Positions 24,204-38,613 of a stretch of DNA of 64,000 nt are shown one piece after another; position 1 is the stretch's first letter; every line of letters begins with the position of its first letter. The position numbers were made by a program, and so were the translations under genes. The DNA is from Bisporella sp. PMI_857 (Eukaryota > Ascomycota > Leotiomycetes > Helotiales > Helotiaceae): assembly GCA_021307315.1 (NCBI GenBank), contig JAJSPD010000024.1, positions 620,001 through 684,000 on the forward strand, written 5' to 3'. Under the pieces are notes generated by a model, which worked only from the letters and a program-made list of their open reading frames with translations, had not been told where the DNA came from and did not search any database.

Positions 24204-25828
24204 ATGGCTAATGAGGAAATCAGGCTTCGAGCAGCTTGTGATCGCTGTCACAATCAGAAACTGCGATGTCCTAAGGTCTCCAGCTCAGGAACGTGTGGAA
24301 GATGCGCAAAAGCGCAAGTGCAATGCTCGTTTAGCCCCTTTCGGCAAAAGAAAGAGAAAAAAGCTGGTTCTGAGAGTATAAAGGCTTCGATGGTTTCTCA
24401 GCTTTCCAGTTTGGAGGAGAGAATTAGTACATTCACAGCAAATGGGTATAAGCCTCCAGAGTCAGGAAGCACGAAACGAAAACGTGGTGTTACCCCCGTA
24501 CCCACGGATACTCCACTGGGTATGTCATATGACTGGTTCCTTTAGTATAAGAGCAATTCTTACTAGATATCTTGTCAGATCCATGTCATTTTCCGAATGC
24601 CAGAGCTCTTGGCGGCCTAGCAGGCGGAGGATCTTCTGGATTAGGTGTGGACGATACGGTACCAATTCTTTCAAATGTAGACTTCGATTTTACACCATTT
24701 GGGGACTTCAATTTTGGGACAGCCTTCAACCAGCCTGATTTAAGAACTTTCAGTCCAATGGCTACAGAGGGCTATAGCTCAAAAGATGTGTTCGTGCCTT
24801 TAGACGCTCCTTCATTTCTCGATTATTCTTTCGAGGTAAGACCCATATACCGTTGCTTCTGATGATTTCTCAAATGTCATATTACGAGCTGCGGATTTTT
24901 AGGCACTAATAGAGCCTGACTTCATATAAAATAGATTGCAGCTTTACACACACAATCAAAAACTATTTCAAACTCTAGACGGTGGTCTGAGACCTACAAT
25001 CCAATTATTTCTGGATTTGACTCACATGAGCCAAATAACGCAGTAGATTTTCTTGATGTTTGGTCAGAAAGGCAGCTGATACAGAATCTGTCCAACCTCA
25101 GCATTGGTCTTTATGATCATATGAAGTCAATACCCTCGCAATCTATACATGACAAGGAGGATCCGACCGAGGAACCTGAGATTGGGAACTACCAGTCGTA
25201 CTCCATTGGTGAAACATTCAAATGTACTCAACAACTTGTCGATGTGTACCCACCTTTCATTGATACATTCTTGGCACCTGAGGCTTCGCGTTCGTGGAAA
25301 GGAAATCATGAAGATTCTAGGTTGGAAGACATGCTCACCAACAATTCCCGGAATGATAGTCTGGAACGAGTATCAACACATGCTGGCCATAGGTCTCTCG
25401 ACCACTCCTCAATATTACTGATCTTGTCCTGTCACACCCGTCTTCTTGATGTATTCGATAAACTTTTTCAACACGTCTGCGTCTGTTCGCAACACATCAA
25501 GAAAGCCACTACAGTCCAAGAAGCCTGGATTATGCCGCCTCCTATCAAGATGGGTACATATACACTTCCTGCAGCCTCATCGGTGCCATTTCAAGTCCTT
25601 TTATTGATCCAAATGGCTACACAACTCTCAGCGAATGCTGCTCAGCTAAAAGCCTGCCTTCAGACATCGTCAAGTGATTGGGACCGTCAGAAAGAGATCT
25701 CAGCACTGTCCTTGGCGACTGCTGAGGGGGTTGTTGATCGCGCTGATAGGATGTCACGAAAATTAACTACCCTGAAAGGCAGGCTCATGGGAGAGAAGGA
25801 AGCAGGAGCTGAGTTACAATGTAAGTGA
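24204..25828 (+). CDS. Zn2Cys6 transcription factor, secondary-metabolism type
   Basis: The protein is 492 aa from three exons (24204-24519, 24567-24835, 24935-25828). The zinc cluster lies at the very N-terminus: residues 11-41 read [13 protein letters not shown]...[11 protein letters not shown], followed by a basic patch and a Leu-containing linker typical of AflR-like regulators. The C-terminal half has no clear fungal_trans domain; it resembles the small helical C-terminal region of regulators of metabolite clusters (for example [20 protein letters not shown] and [15 protein letters not shown]). No polyketide synthase, peptide synthetase or terpene synthase is in this window, so its targets are unknown. 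A GTAAGT at the stop region (25820) could start another intron and change the last few residues. Confidence 0.82.
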
Positions 25829-26614
25829 GCCGACCGGTCGATATATGATTACAGATCCTAAGACTGATGTTGGTACTTGGTAGGGTTTTGCAGCGGTTGC
25901 AACAGCGATCCTTGTGACTGTTCGAGGATTTTTGGTGCTTGAAACAGTCCCAATCAATTATTCTCAATGACAATCAGGTTCGGGAGCCAGATGTTTCTTT
26001 CAATCGAGAAGCTCAGGTAGCTAGCCCGCGGTGAAGTTTGTACAAACTTTGCGTTTTTTCGTTTAGACTTGGATTGGTACCAACAACCAGAATTGCCTCG
26101 ACTATCTGGCGGTTTCTCCTGAAGACCAGGTGAAGCAGCTATCATAGCGCTAAATTTTCTTAAGGAATCAAGATAAATGATGAAAGCGTCCTTAAGCGCA
26201 AAAGTATATGTTTCCTAAAGAGGTGATTTACTTGAGTAATAATGCCTGCTATTTCCCTACGCACGTATTCAAGTCAAGATACAACTGGCAAGTCTCGTTA
26301 TAGCAAGGTTTCGCAATATGTTTCGCATTTCTTGCTTTTCCTATGTTCTCCATCTGTGCGGCTGCTGGGCCGAAGGGCAACGGAGCATCAACGGATGGTC
26401 GGGTATTAGGATATACAGTAAGCGCCAAGCCCAATTTCGCGGTTATGATTGGACAAGCTCAGCTCACCCCAGGTCGCTCTCCTCCACAGAACCCCTCAAC
26501 TACGTAAAGTTTCAACCTAGAAGTCAGATATCGCGTCGTCCGGTGCGGACTTACTTCATCTCCAGAATCCTCAAGGTAACTACGGAAGCACATCGCTCAC
26601 TAAGTTACTGCAAG
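25829..26614. other. Intergenic between two regulators
   Basis: No gene is supported. A frame open upstream of 26615 (from 26318) is in phase with the next gene, but its sequence does not look coding. Confidence 0.55.
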
Positions 26615-29600
26615 ATGGAATTATCACCACCGGTCACTGAAGCTGTGGAACAGAAGCAGCATACAGCACAACCAAACGTTGCTATGCCCGCACCAAAGAG
26701 TTCGCGCCAAAGATTCAAGCCTCAGCTCTCTTGCACACTTTGTAGAACCCGCAAGTATGTAGCCTCCTTATTTACCAACATCCATTTTCTGGGGGTATCC
26801 ACTTTTAAGCAATTCCGCTGCGCCTGCTCTCCAATTACTCGCCGAGAAACATATTACCCTTGCATTTGGATTGTGGATTTTGTATTAATTTATCCATTTT
26901 TAGACTCAAGTGCGACAGAGGGCACCCGTGTGAGAATTGTATCAAGAGAGATCTAGCTTCTAGCTGTACCTTTATACATGCTGGTATCCTGCGCGACAGA
27001 GCCAATCATGTTCAGAAGCCTAAGGCCACGGCCAATACATCAGACGTCCATGGACGAATCAAACAATTGGAAGAGTTAGTTGTATCCTTTATGCAACAGC
27101 AGCAGCAGCAGCAGCAAGACCGCAACACTAACCAGCCATCTCTCGCGCACTCACCCACTACGGGGTCAGAATCAAAGTCAGAGACTGGCAGACCATCTTC
27201 GCTCTCTGATACCCAAGTATGGGTTGATCAGACAGACTTGATTTCGACTTCAGGCTCTCTTGGGCGTCTTGCAATCGATGAGGACCAGCAGAGTTATGTC
27301 GGTGGGGCACACTGGGCAGCCATTCTTGACAGCGTATGGGATATTTGCCGATGTCGTGTTCTTGGCTGATATCCTCTAGATTTCTAGTCTGAAGGAATCT
27401 GTAAATTACGAAGAGCGCCCAACTCAATCGGATCAAGAGGTTGAACGAAACCCACCACTGAAGACTAGAGGTCCTCAACTTCTTGCAGGCTTCGTCAGAA
27501 AGGCGACCAGAGCAGACATGCTTGCTTCAATGCCTCCCAAATCGATAGCTGACATATTGATTGCGCAAATGTTTGATTCGGGTGACATTTCTATAAGTAA
27601 GGCTCTATAAATGCGAAGTAGAAGTGATAAGTTGACAAATAGTGAAGCTGGCGTACATTGTGGGACATTTAGAAAAGAGGTAGGAAAAGCCATGATGTAC
27701 TTTCAGTAATGCACCACTGATCATATTAACAGTACGAGCAATTTTGGGCAGATCCAAGCCAAGCTCCTATTATGTGGATTGGTCTTCTATACGCCATTAT
27801 GTGTCTCGCCACCAACTTACGAATCCTGTGTGGTAACGATTCACCTGACATCTTTTCCCAAGTCGCGCTTCGTGATCAACATGAGGCTATAACCTTGTTC
27901 AGCGAAAAGACCGTTCAATGTCTGATACTTGGGAATTATACTGAGCCATGCCAATACACAATTCCGACACTTTTGACCTATAGCTTGACGGAACATTTCC
28001 GAAGCATAGATGGTACGGTTCTCTAAACGGAGCTTCTCTTAGGCAAAGCTGACTGGAATGTAGCACAAGTTGGTGGTTGGATGTTGATGGGATTGATCAT
28101 CCGGGCGGCGATGAGGTTAGGCTATCACCGAGAGCCATCTTATTATCCAAATATATCAGTATATCAAGGAGAAGTTAGACGTCGAATATGGTTGATCATA
28201 ACCCACTTAGATCTCCATGTGTCATGCCAAGTAGGCCTACCTCGAATGTTGAGAGAGGACATGTACGACACACAAATCCCTCGTAACCTCTTAGACTCCG
28301 ACTTTGATGAGAATACTACAGTGCTTCCTCCCTCAAGAGACGGCGACGACCTCACAATTTGTGGGAGTGTGACTATGAAACATAAAGTCACGATGGCGCT
28401 TGGAAGAATCTTGGATCAGGCAAATGCTATAACACCAATGCCTTATGACGAAATCATGAAGCTTGATGCAGAACTACATGAGGGGTATCAAGATGTTCCA
28501 GAAAGACTGAGGATTCGAGATCTCAATGCACTCAGACATGATCGGCCAGAACTAATAGGTATGGTCTCCCCTAACCACACCCGTCTCTTCAATACCCCAA
28601 TCCCTTCTTCAGCCTTAAGTCAACGCTCAGAGAATCCCTGTGGAACAGTGGCTATCTAATATAAATCGCTAACATTGTATATAGTGTCAAGATTGGGTCC
28701 AGATCTCATGTTTCACAAAGGACGATGTATCCTACATCGCAAATATTTGTCTCCACCAAGCTCACTAAACAGTCAGGTACACCCTTACTCCATAAAATCC
28801 TGTGTCGATTCCGCCATGGCCATTTTGTCACGACACAAATATCTCTGGGATGAGACCCGGCCTGGGAAGTCCCTGTATCACTATAAGTGGAAGACAACGA
28901 CGCTGGCGACGCAAGACTTCTTGCTTGCCGCTATGCTCCTCTGCCTCTATCTCACCACTTTCATGGACGGTGAGACATATGCAGGCGAGCATGCCATCAC
29001 TTTTACGAGGGCTGAGATGTTGGAGTCTCTTGAAATCTCCACGCAGAGTGCGTCTGACTTCCTTGCAAATCAGTAAATTACTCTACTAGAGCTGCGGGCT
29101 TAAGAACCGTTCTAAGAGATGAGATACTTCAACTATCTTTGTTGTTTCAGTTTCTATGACAGTTCCCAAGTTCCTGAGTCTCTGTAAGTCTTTCAATAAA
29201 CCATAGTGCTAATTTGGTCATAGTTTTTGAGCTTGCTACTACCGAGTCAGCAGACCTGGTGAAGGCTGCTAAGGCCATGAGAACGATATTAGCAAAAGTT
29301 AAGGGCGCGTCGCCTGATCTAGGACAACGGCAATCTCAATCCACGGAGGCGAAGATGAACTTGGGAGGATTTAGCTACTCAGGTAAGTCCATCTTCCCAC
29401 AGAACCCGGTTATGACGGATAGCTAACGGATGGTTGTAGCTCCGCCAGTGCCAACGATGCCGAACCAAAGCTCCGACTTCTCATCGCAGAGTGCCTCCTC
29501 GCCGTGGCAGAGTGACTCGGTGTCCTTACCACAGCATACACCACAGCAGAACATAGACTTTGCCGCTGCGCCATCGTATCCTGTGGTCGACACGATCATG

Positions 29601-29962
29601 AATGCGCCACTAGACCTTAACTGGGTAAGCAAGTCCTTGCCGCCTGGCCCCACCCATGCTTTCTGAGGTCGCAGTTTCCTTTACTCTTTCGTCAGAATGC
29701 AGTCCTTTTAAATGCACTCTTTATCAAACACAAACTCTCCTCACCGCAGCTCTTTTCTCTTTTATCGATCTACCGCACGACCTAGACCATAACAACATTA
29801 CTAACAAAAATAATACAGAATCTCTGGGACAACCAATTCCAGGCACCTCTCGAACTTAAAGATAATCTGCCCGAGCTGTGGGACTACGACAGCGGGAATA
29901 CATTTACCTTTCAGGATGCTAATGGACCTTTCAATGGGAGCTGGGGGCCAGCGGGGATCTAA
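26615..29962 (+). CDS. Zn2Cys6 transcription factor with fungal_trans domain
   Basis: The protein is about 821 aa from ten exons (26615-26754, 26904-27333, 27380-27596, 27648-27679, 27733-28012, 28043-28558, 28685-29047, 29224-29382, 29440-29624, 29819-29962). The zinc cluster CTLCRTRKLKCDRGHPCENC is split by intron 1; a short coiled coil and an eight-Gln run follow. The fungal_trans domain has YEQFWADPSQAPIMWIGLLY, GGWMLMGLIIRAAMRLGYHR and RRRIWLIITHLDLHVSCQVG. The acidic tail is rich in Trp, Asp and Asn. Two boundaries are uncertain: exon 4 uses an AAG acceptor, and the 176-base intron 29048-29223 was chosen because it alone keeps the frame into FELATTESADLVKAAKAM. Targets are unknown. Confidence 0.82.
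27094..27117 (+). repeat. CAA/CAG trinucleotide run encoding eight Gln
   Basis: Eight Gln codons (CAA, six CAG, CAA) lie inside the linker of the Zn2Cys6 regulator after its coiled coil. Length variation between strains is likely. Confidence 0.9.
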
Positions 29963-30242
29963 TCTGTAATTTAGTGGTGATGAACAATTGGTGTTCTGAG
30001 TGGGGGGATTGGAAGGAGTAAGAGGCTGGATAGTAGGATTTTTGTTAGATAATGGTTGGCGTTGACGCCTGGTGCTTATCTGAAATTTTTGAACAGTTTC
30101 TAAGATTCAGGAAAAACTTCTCTGTTATCAACACAAGTTAGATCATGTCCATTTCAAGACCTGCTATTAACATCAACATCTTCGACAAAACCGCAACTCA
30201 TATATCAGCTCGGAACTTTTCTTCATGGCATAAATCGATCCT

Positions 30243-32083
<1,841 letters not shown>

Positions 32084-33959
32084 GATTGTTGATCAAATTA
32101 AAAATTGAACTGTGCCTAATCTAAATCACGAATTATGGAATCAAAATAGACCGCAAAACGAGTGACAATGGAAGTTGAAACTTTTAAGAGCAGGACAAGT
32201 CTGCAAGAGCGAGAACCATTACTTTACGTATTCGGTGTTTGATCTAGAATCATGACCTATGATCGCGTCGAAATGTGGATATCGCGACAGTGGGGAATCT
32301 GCGGAATGTGGATGGCAGTTATTTGACAACCTCAAAATTACATTGCGTTAACGAAGCTTGGTATCATTTGCTGCAAATTGACAATAGCAAGAACGTGGCC
32401 CCAAGATTATATCCTCGATCGTGAGTATATTGGGAATATTCAGCTTGGAATTTTCGAAATACGCGAAGCTTTAATGCTGCGAGGTGATTCTCTTCCGAGA
32501 AGTCTAGTCCACTTGGAGCTGGAATCCATGGCCATTATATCAACTCTAAAAGCACACACTCGCGGACATGCTTTGAAGTGCTGCGCAGCCACATGCAAGT
32601 ACTTTTGTATGAGATAAGAAAGTCTGGACTTCCATCTAGATAACAAACGCTTTTTTTTCCCCACCACAAATATTTCACGTGTCTAGGAAGAGTGCTTGCT
32701 GACACTACACCACCCACCAAGTTTATAGAGCTATGTTCTATGAACTGATCACCTTGCTGAGCAATATTACTTATATGTGTACTCGTCGTAGAGCTAAAGA
32801 GCCATCTGGCTGTTCTATTATTAGCGACACCTATAACAACCAACGCCAACAACAAGGACATTTCCTACGAATAATATTCAGGACAATTGTGTTGATTTTT
32901 CTCATGGCCTAGTCTGCCAGGCTCTGAAGTAGCAAATACTTAAAAATTGCGTCGCATCATATAAACTTTGTACAGTCGATTCATAAGCAGAACTGATGAG
33001 CTTACCTTTTTGTTTCCCATGCGCTAACGATGTAGTCTTAATAGCACATTCCATTCTAAACCATGTTTAGTTAGCTGATATGGATAGCTCTCTAACTAAT
33101 TTGCAATTTTTAGGCTGGGTTGAGGGCAATGGAACGGTTGACTGCTGGCTTTATTGGTGCGTTGTTTAGGTTTACGCATGCCGCAGTCGTGGGCAGAGCG
33201 CCTCAGCGAAGCTATGATACATCCTAGATCTCTGGGAAACGGTCTCAGCAGTATTATGCAGCTGAGTTGTAATAAATCGGCCGTTCCGTCAAGAGTCTAT
33301 CGATTATGGCGATAACCAGATAGGTATAAATTCCAAAGATTGATGTCAAAAACATTGCTGAGGCACAGGATTCGGACCGGGATCTCTATCGAGATCAATT
33401 TAATGGCGCATGACCGAAGGATCTGATGAGAAGATAGAGCTCCACCACGATGGGATGTAGAGTGAGGCAAGGCACGGCGCAGCTCGAAGCGTGTCTCTTT
33501 GGCGAGGTTGCAAAGCCGGTAGATGCTGCATGGTTGCCATGAGGTGAATTCAACACCAATAGGGTGATTAGAAATCTGTGCCGATGAAGTGGTTCCTGGT
33601 GGTGGGGTTGGCAGTGTTGATGTTGATGTTGGCTATAGTCCCCTGGCTCCAGTAAGCTTTTCTACAGGAGGTTGAAGTTATGGATGTTGGTTTAGTGTTT
33701 CGCTAAGCACCACAGGACCCATAGCATCAGCACACCCACCCTGGTAGGCTTTCTCCTTTACAAGTCCAGACTGTGGCTGTCCCCCAAGTCAATAACCTCC
33801 TTTTTCTCGGTCTTACTCGTCCATTAACGATCTCACCATTGCTTCAAGGTTACACTCCAATCTGGAGAAGCTCCCCAATCAAGCCGATGCCCGCCCTCCC
33901 CCCCATGCCTGTCACGATCATCCCAAGCAGTCTTCGGATGAACCGCTTGAGCGTCGCAT
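32084..33959. other. Intergenic, no supported gene
   Basis: This is the protease promoter region followed by featureless sequence. Frames at 32378-32667 on both strands and at 33773-33961 have no family features. A stretch near 33340-33420 superficially resembles part of a tRNA on the minus strand but does not fold as one. Confidence 0.5.
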
Positions 33960-35600
33960 AAGGGGGTAGGGGAACAAGGCCCCGGCACAGAGGAAAAGGC
34001 TCAGTGACCGGAAGACTCTGAAACGAAATATCAGGAGCAGTGCTGTATTTCCTTTTGGAAGGCTGCTCTATTCTCGTTGGAGCTGCACGCCTTCATTAAG
34101 GCCGCTTATGGCCGTTCTTTTGACCTGGCATGCGAACCGTACATATGGTACGATAGGCTAACAGACCTGTCCTTCGGAGGTATTCGTGCTTGGGGTAGTT
34201 TCTTCGTTGCAAGATTCGAGTTGGCTTAGGTATTTCGCCGAAAAGGTGACCTGCCTCACCTCGCTGTAGGTATTGCCCTACTACAATAGTCAATGGATCT
34301 AGAAGTAATGAACTACAAATGGAACTATCCAAATATCGTGCTTTGACCAGAGCAGAGACTCAAGATTCTGCTCATAGTTGAGCCTCAGGTCCGTTATCAC
34401 AAAGTGTCTCAATTGGGCACAAGGACTGTGCGGTACATGCATCTTTCTTATCTGGAATGTAATGTTTCTTTGTTGCTTCTGTCCTCATGGTACTTCTTCT
34501 CTGGTGTTACCTTGCCCACACTTTTCCTCAGCCCGGCTCACAATGTATCCAAGTCGAAGGAGGTGAACACATGCGGACTTGAGAATCCATCTTCTATCAC
34601 TTTTTAACCTTTGGTGGGTTACCATTGTCGGACGTTATTCGGCATTATATTGAACAAACCATATCTCCACCAGATCTGCCGGGATTACCATGTGACCCCT
34701 GAAGATCACCGATCATGAGATCTTGAAGAATCTGGTGACGGTCTCTACTACTGTATACAGTACTTTCTACGAAGCAGATGTTGGAGTGGAAAGGGTAGCG
34801 ATCGACTCTTCATCATACGGCACGGTTATACCCGTAGAACTAGCACAGCTGCCGAAGTCCAAGTACGCCATCTCCCAAGTTTAATTGCTTCGGTATATCT
34901 ACTTCCTTCAAAAGTCCATTTACCAAAATGCTTTACCAGTAATTCTTGTGTTCGAACCTAGGACTCGGAACTGTTTCTCGCACGTTCCTCTAGTTAGTCT
35001 GTCCGGAATCGGTGGCGTTTTGTCCCTTGGGCCTTGTAGGGATGCTGAGTGGTGGATGCGCAGCACCCCGCAATCTGCGAACATTGGTATCCTCCATGCC
35101 TGATAGGTGGCTGCATGTCGTTTCGAGCCCCTTGCAATCAAAGACTACGTGGATTTGACGTTGAATCTACAGTAGAGGGTTCGCTACTTCTTTTAAACAT
35201 ACGGCCATTGGTAGCACGATATAGTGCTTATGATTGTTTTTGTTTTTGTACCTTGGTACTTGAGAGAAAATTCCTTTTGCACAATATCAAATTCTTGAAG
35301 TAATATTAAACACTGGCCCGGCGAGTTCTTGGGAGTTTCGCGGCCCCATGTTCTGATCAGCCTGGCTCAAATTACGCACAGTATCTTCCCTAAGAGTTCG
35401 AAGCATGGCCAGGTGTTCTTTGCATGACTAACGGGTTATATGTGAAGTTGTTCCTCCTCCATCTCTCCTATCACCGGACAGTCTATGGTGTCCATGTTCC
35501 TTACCAGGCTCAAGGATGTAACAATCCTACGTTACCAACCCTGGTAGTTTCCCTACTCAGATTTGGCACTCGCGTCCGGTCATGACTCTCGACATATACA
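33960..35600 (+). pseudogene. Long decayed coding-like sequence of unknown origin
   Basis: Two plus-strand frames read as protein-like sequence riddled with stops. One frame (about 34009-34460) contains YGRSFDLACEPYIWYDRL and GGIRAWGSFFVARFELA, with TAG at 34227 and 34287 and TGA at 34344. The next (about 34696-35550) contains ILKNLVTVSTTVYSTFYEA, DSSSYGTVIPVELAQLPKSK, EWWMRSTPQSANIGILHA and LRYQPW, with TAA 34882, TGA/TAG 35101-35106, TAG 35173, TAA 35194 and TAG 35212. The stops sit where Gln or Trp codons mutated at CpA would give them. I do not recognise the protein. It could be a decayed host gene, transposon gene or integrated fungal-virus-derived sequence; nothing here settles which. 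Confidence 0.5.
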
Positions 35601-35865
35601 TGATTCTTTTTGATGCGTCCGAGTGGACGGGCCCAATGTCTAGAAGCACTACTTCAGCCCAGGTGAAGAGCAAGTCCGCCTATGCTGGGCAAGTATATAA
35701 TGACACAGTAGCCCCCTTGAGAGCGGATCTGCAGTTGCTCTCCAGCACTCTTACACTCCTTTGTCCGCTTCTTGTACATATTATCTTCTGTTGATCTATA
35801 CTTCATTAAGCTATTCAATCCTTACCTTCATACAAGCATTCTTAGCCACAACTGAGGAACTAAAT

Positions 35866-36921
35866 ATGTCTATCAAATCTACCCTCCTGGCATCTGCCAG
35901 CATCTTGCTCTTCCCCACCGTTAGCGCATCACCATTCGTCGCCAACGGTACCTATCAAAGGCTAGCTGCTGCAAGCTACCACCTTGTGGATTCATATACT
36001 GCGTCAAACTTTTACTCCTCCTGGGATTTCTTCCAGGGCAGTGACCCTACTCATGGATATGTCAACTATCGCAGTCAAGCTGATGCTCAGAGCATCGGGT
36101 TGGTGAATACCAACAACAACCAGATCTATATGGGTGTAGACTGGACGACCACAAATCCAGGCTCGCCGGGTCGTGGCTCTGTTCGCGTCACTACCAAAAA
36201 GGCATATACACATGGCCTATTCATTGCTGATATTGCACACATGCCTGGGGCTATCTGTGGAGTGTGGCCTGCATTCTGGATGTTTGGGCCAAACTGGCCG
36301 TCAAGCGGAGAGAGTAAGTAATCTAAAGGACCATATCCAGGAACTGTACGAGCATCAAGCTAACTTCACTTAGTCGACATCATCGAGGGCGTGCACCTGC
36401 AAACCACCAATATCATGACCCTCCACACCTCCCCAGGCTGCACCATCAACACTGCGGGCTCGCAATCCGGAACCACGCTCCTGCGCTCCGACTGCAACTC
36501 CAACTCCGGCTATGACGGCTGCGGCGTCTCGTCATCCAACGCCAATAACTACGGTGACGGTTTCAACAACATCGGCGGCGGCGTCTATGCTATGCAATGG
36601 GAGTCCTCTGGCGTCTACGTCTGGTTCTTTCCTCGTGGCTCCATCCCTGCCGATATCACCAATGGTGCACCTGTGACGGGCAACTGGGGTCTCCCGGTGG
36701 TTGCCTTTAATGGGGGCAGCAGCTGCAACATCGATACATTCTTCAAGAACCAGAATATAGTGTTTGATACTACGTTCTGTGGTGACTGGGCGGGAAGTGT
36801 TTGGGGAAGCAGTGGTTGTGCAAGCAGGGCGGCAAGTTGCGTGGATTATGTTGCGCAGAACCCTGCGGCGTTCAAGAATGCGTTTTGGTTGGTGAACTCT
36901 GTCAAAGTTTACTCTCAGTAA
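35866..36921 (+). CDS. Secreted GH16 endo-1,3(4)-beta-glucanase (mixed-linked glucanase)
   Basis: The protein is 331 aa from two exons (35866-36313, 36374-36921). The N-terminal signal peptide is MSIKSTLLASASILLFPTVS, cleaved near ALA-type residues before SPFVANGTY. The GH16 fold runs through the whole mature chain, with WDFFQGSDPTHGYVNYRSQA, the GVWPAFWMFG strand and the catalytic GEIDIIEGV motif. The nucleophile Glu, the helper Asp and the acid/base Glu of ExDxxE are all present, built across the intron. Many Cys residues suit an extracellular enzyme. It likely cuts laminarin-like or lichenan-like beta-glucans. There is no GPI signal or carbohydrate-binding module. The nearest upstream neighbour is the decayed sequence ending near 35.6 kb. 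Confidence 0.92.
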
Positions 36922-37177
36922 GTAGGATTATGAGGAGAGGAAGGCATTGCGCGGAAGGGCTAAGGTTTTATGATGAGATGGATCTCCGGCAATATTTGGA
37001 GTTGGATGGGATATTTCACTTCTTGCACATACTTTTTGGATACCTACTTTTGTCTGTATATACACATTCGCTACAAAACGGAGAGCATGCTTATAATCTC
37101 TGTGTCTTATTAGAACATTGACATTGACATGTGATATGTTCAATCTGAAACAAATAGGGAGAAACAGGCGCACTATT
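36922..37177. other. GH16 3' flank
   Basis: No coding signal beyond shadows of the neighbouring gene. Confidence 0.6.
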
Positions 37178-37700
37178 GAGATTTAGAATTTTGGAAGCCG
37201 TATGCATCCGTGACCTCAAAGTGCTTATTCTGGACATAGTTCGGATCATTATCGTTTACATGCACCTCAAACAAGCGTAGCTCCCGTTGGAACTCCGGCC
37301 CTTCCTGGTCGATATTATGCTTGATCTCCTGTGTGTGGTTGAACTTCCCACCCTACCATGCAGACAAGCGATCATGCGCCAGAAGAATGGCCTTGCACTG
37401 ATGAGCGTTAAGAGTGCGGTCCTGGTGTTTCAAGCGCACATGGTAACTCAGGACAGACATAAGATTGACCTTTCTTCCACTCCGGCTCCTGTTCGCCCTC
37501 ACTTCCTAGGATCAGGTCCGCCAATCTCTTCCTCTAAAAATATTAACTTTCCACGGCTCCAGCCAGCGTGCTTACCTTCTGGTCCACTGCCAAAGCCATC
37601 ATCCTCCCGATTCGGGGCAATCTTTGGCATTGTACTACGGAGATTTTGATTAATTTCCCTCTGTTCCCGATGATGAATCTCTTATTGTGACTGCTAGAAA
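37178..37700 (-). pseudogene. Coding relic, unknown protein
   Basis: The minus strand from about 37345 to a stop at 37178 reads KFNHTQEIKHNIDQEGPEFQ and then RELRLFEVHVNDNDPNYVQ, which looks like genuine protein. Upstream on the same strand, fragments such as LNAHQCKAILLAHDRLSAW and MPKIAPNREDDGFG appear in changing frames, with a TAG between two of them. No start, continuous frame or family could be assigned. A spliced real gene is possible but I could not make one model work. Confidence 0.35.
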
Positions 37701-38613
37701 TTGTCAGTATATAGGAAGAAGCTGGCACCGCAATGACATTATTACATACGTCTGCCCTACTCTCCTGATTATTCGAGTCTTTCACCTTCTCAAACATTAG
37801 AATGCATTGCCATAGCTCCTATTGTAAGTGCAGAATCATCATCCTACCGATAGTAATATCCTTTGTTCCAACTCTTTATCCGCTACCAATCTGCATGTGT
37901 CCATTACGGACCAGAGAGATAAATGCTTCGATCACGACTTCGTAAGGGACATTTCAAGAAGGTATCTCCTGGGGGCTTGATCACGCATCTCCTATTGTAT
38001 TCCCTGCTTCATCTTCATCAAATACGTGTATCAGCCGGATCCCACACAAAGTTTGATGACATCTTGAAATGTCAACCATGTCATTAAAATGATCGAGTGG
38101 CCATGTTAGTTCTTGCTGGGCCAGGGAATGTTAGCTGTACAGGAATCAAACTGAGAATAGTAATTTCAGGGCAAGTGTGATAATGGTGTCGACCTGGAGG
38201 GTTGTTTTGATTTTTAATGGAGTTGGAGGACGGATGAGCCATTACTCTAATCTGCGAAACTTCTGTTTACATAATCCAGAGGATTTCCGTTCTTATTATA
38301 TTATCTATCTAAATGAATCTGGCTGTAACTAGTGTATTCGATTCAGACGGTCGCCATTATCCCTATGAATTCTCCCGTACGAGATTTCCTTTGAGGATGT
38401 TCTCTTGAAGATGTTCCCGTGTGCAAATGTCCTTAGGTGAGCGTCATTCCCTGCGTGGAATGCAAATTGGCCGTAGTACCTGGCACGGTGCTTGATTTGG
38501 CTCGTAATAGTGGTTGTTTATTTCCATGACCCGCCGTTTGCTGAATCCGAGGTGCAAATGCTAGAGAACAATCTAAGTCAGACCAACCTAAATTTCTCTT
38601 ATGATACTTCCCA
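37701..38613. other. Intergenic
   Basis: I see nothing recognisable. Short minus frames near 37543-37797 and 38433-38669 flank the relic and the HET pseudogene. Confidence 0.5.

Noticed and set aside
33340..33420. tRNA-like B-box and T-run on the minus strand
   Set aside because: The T-arm stem does not pair and no matching 5' acceptor strand lies at the right distance.
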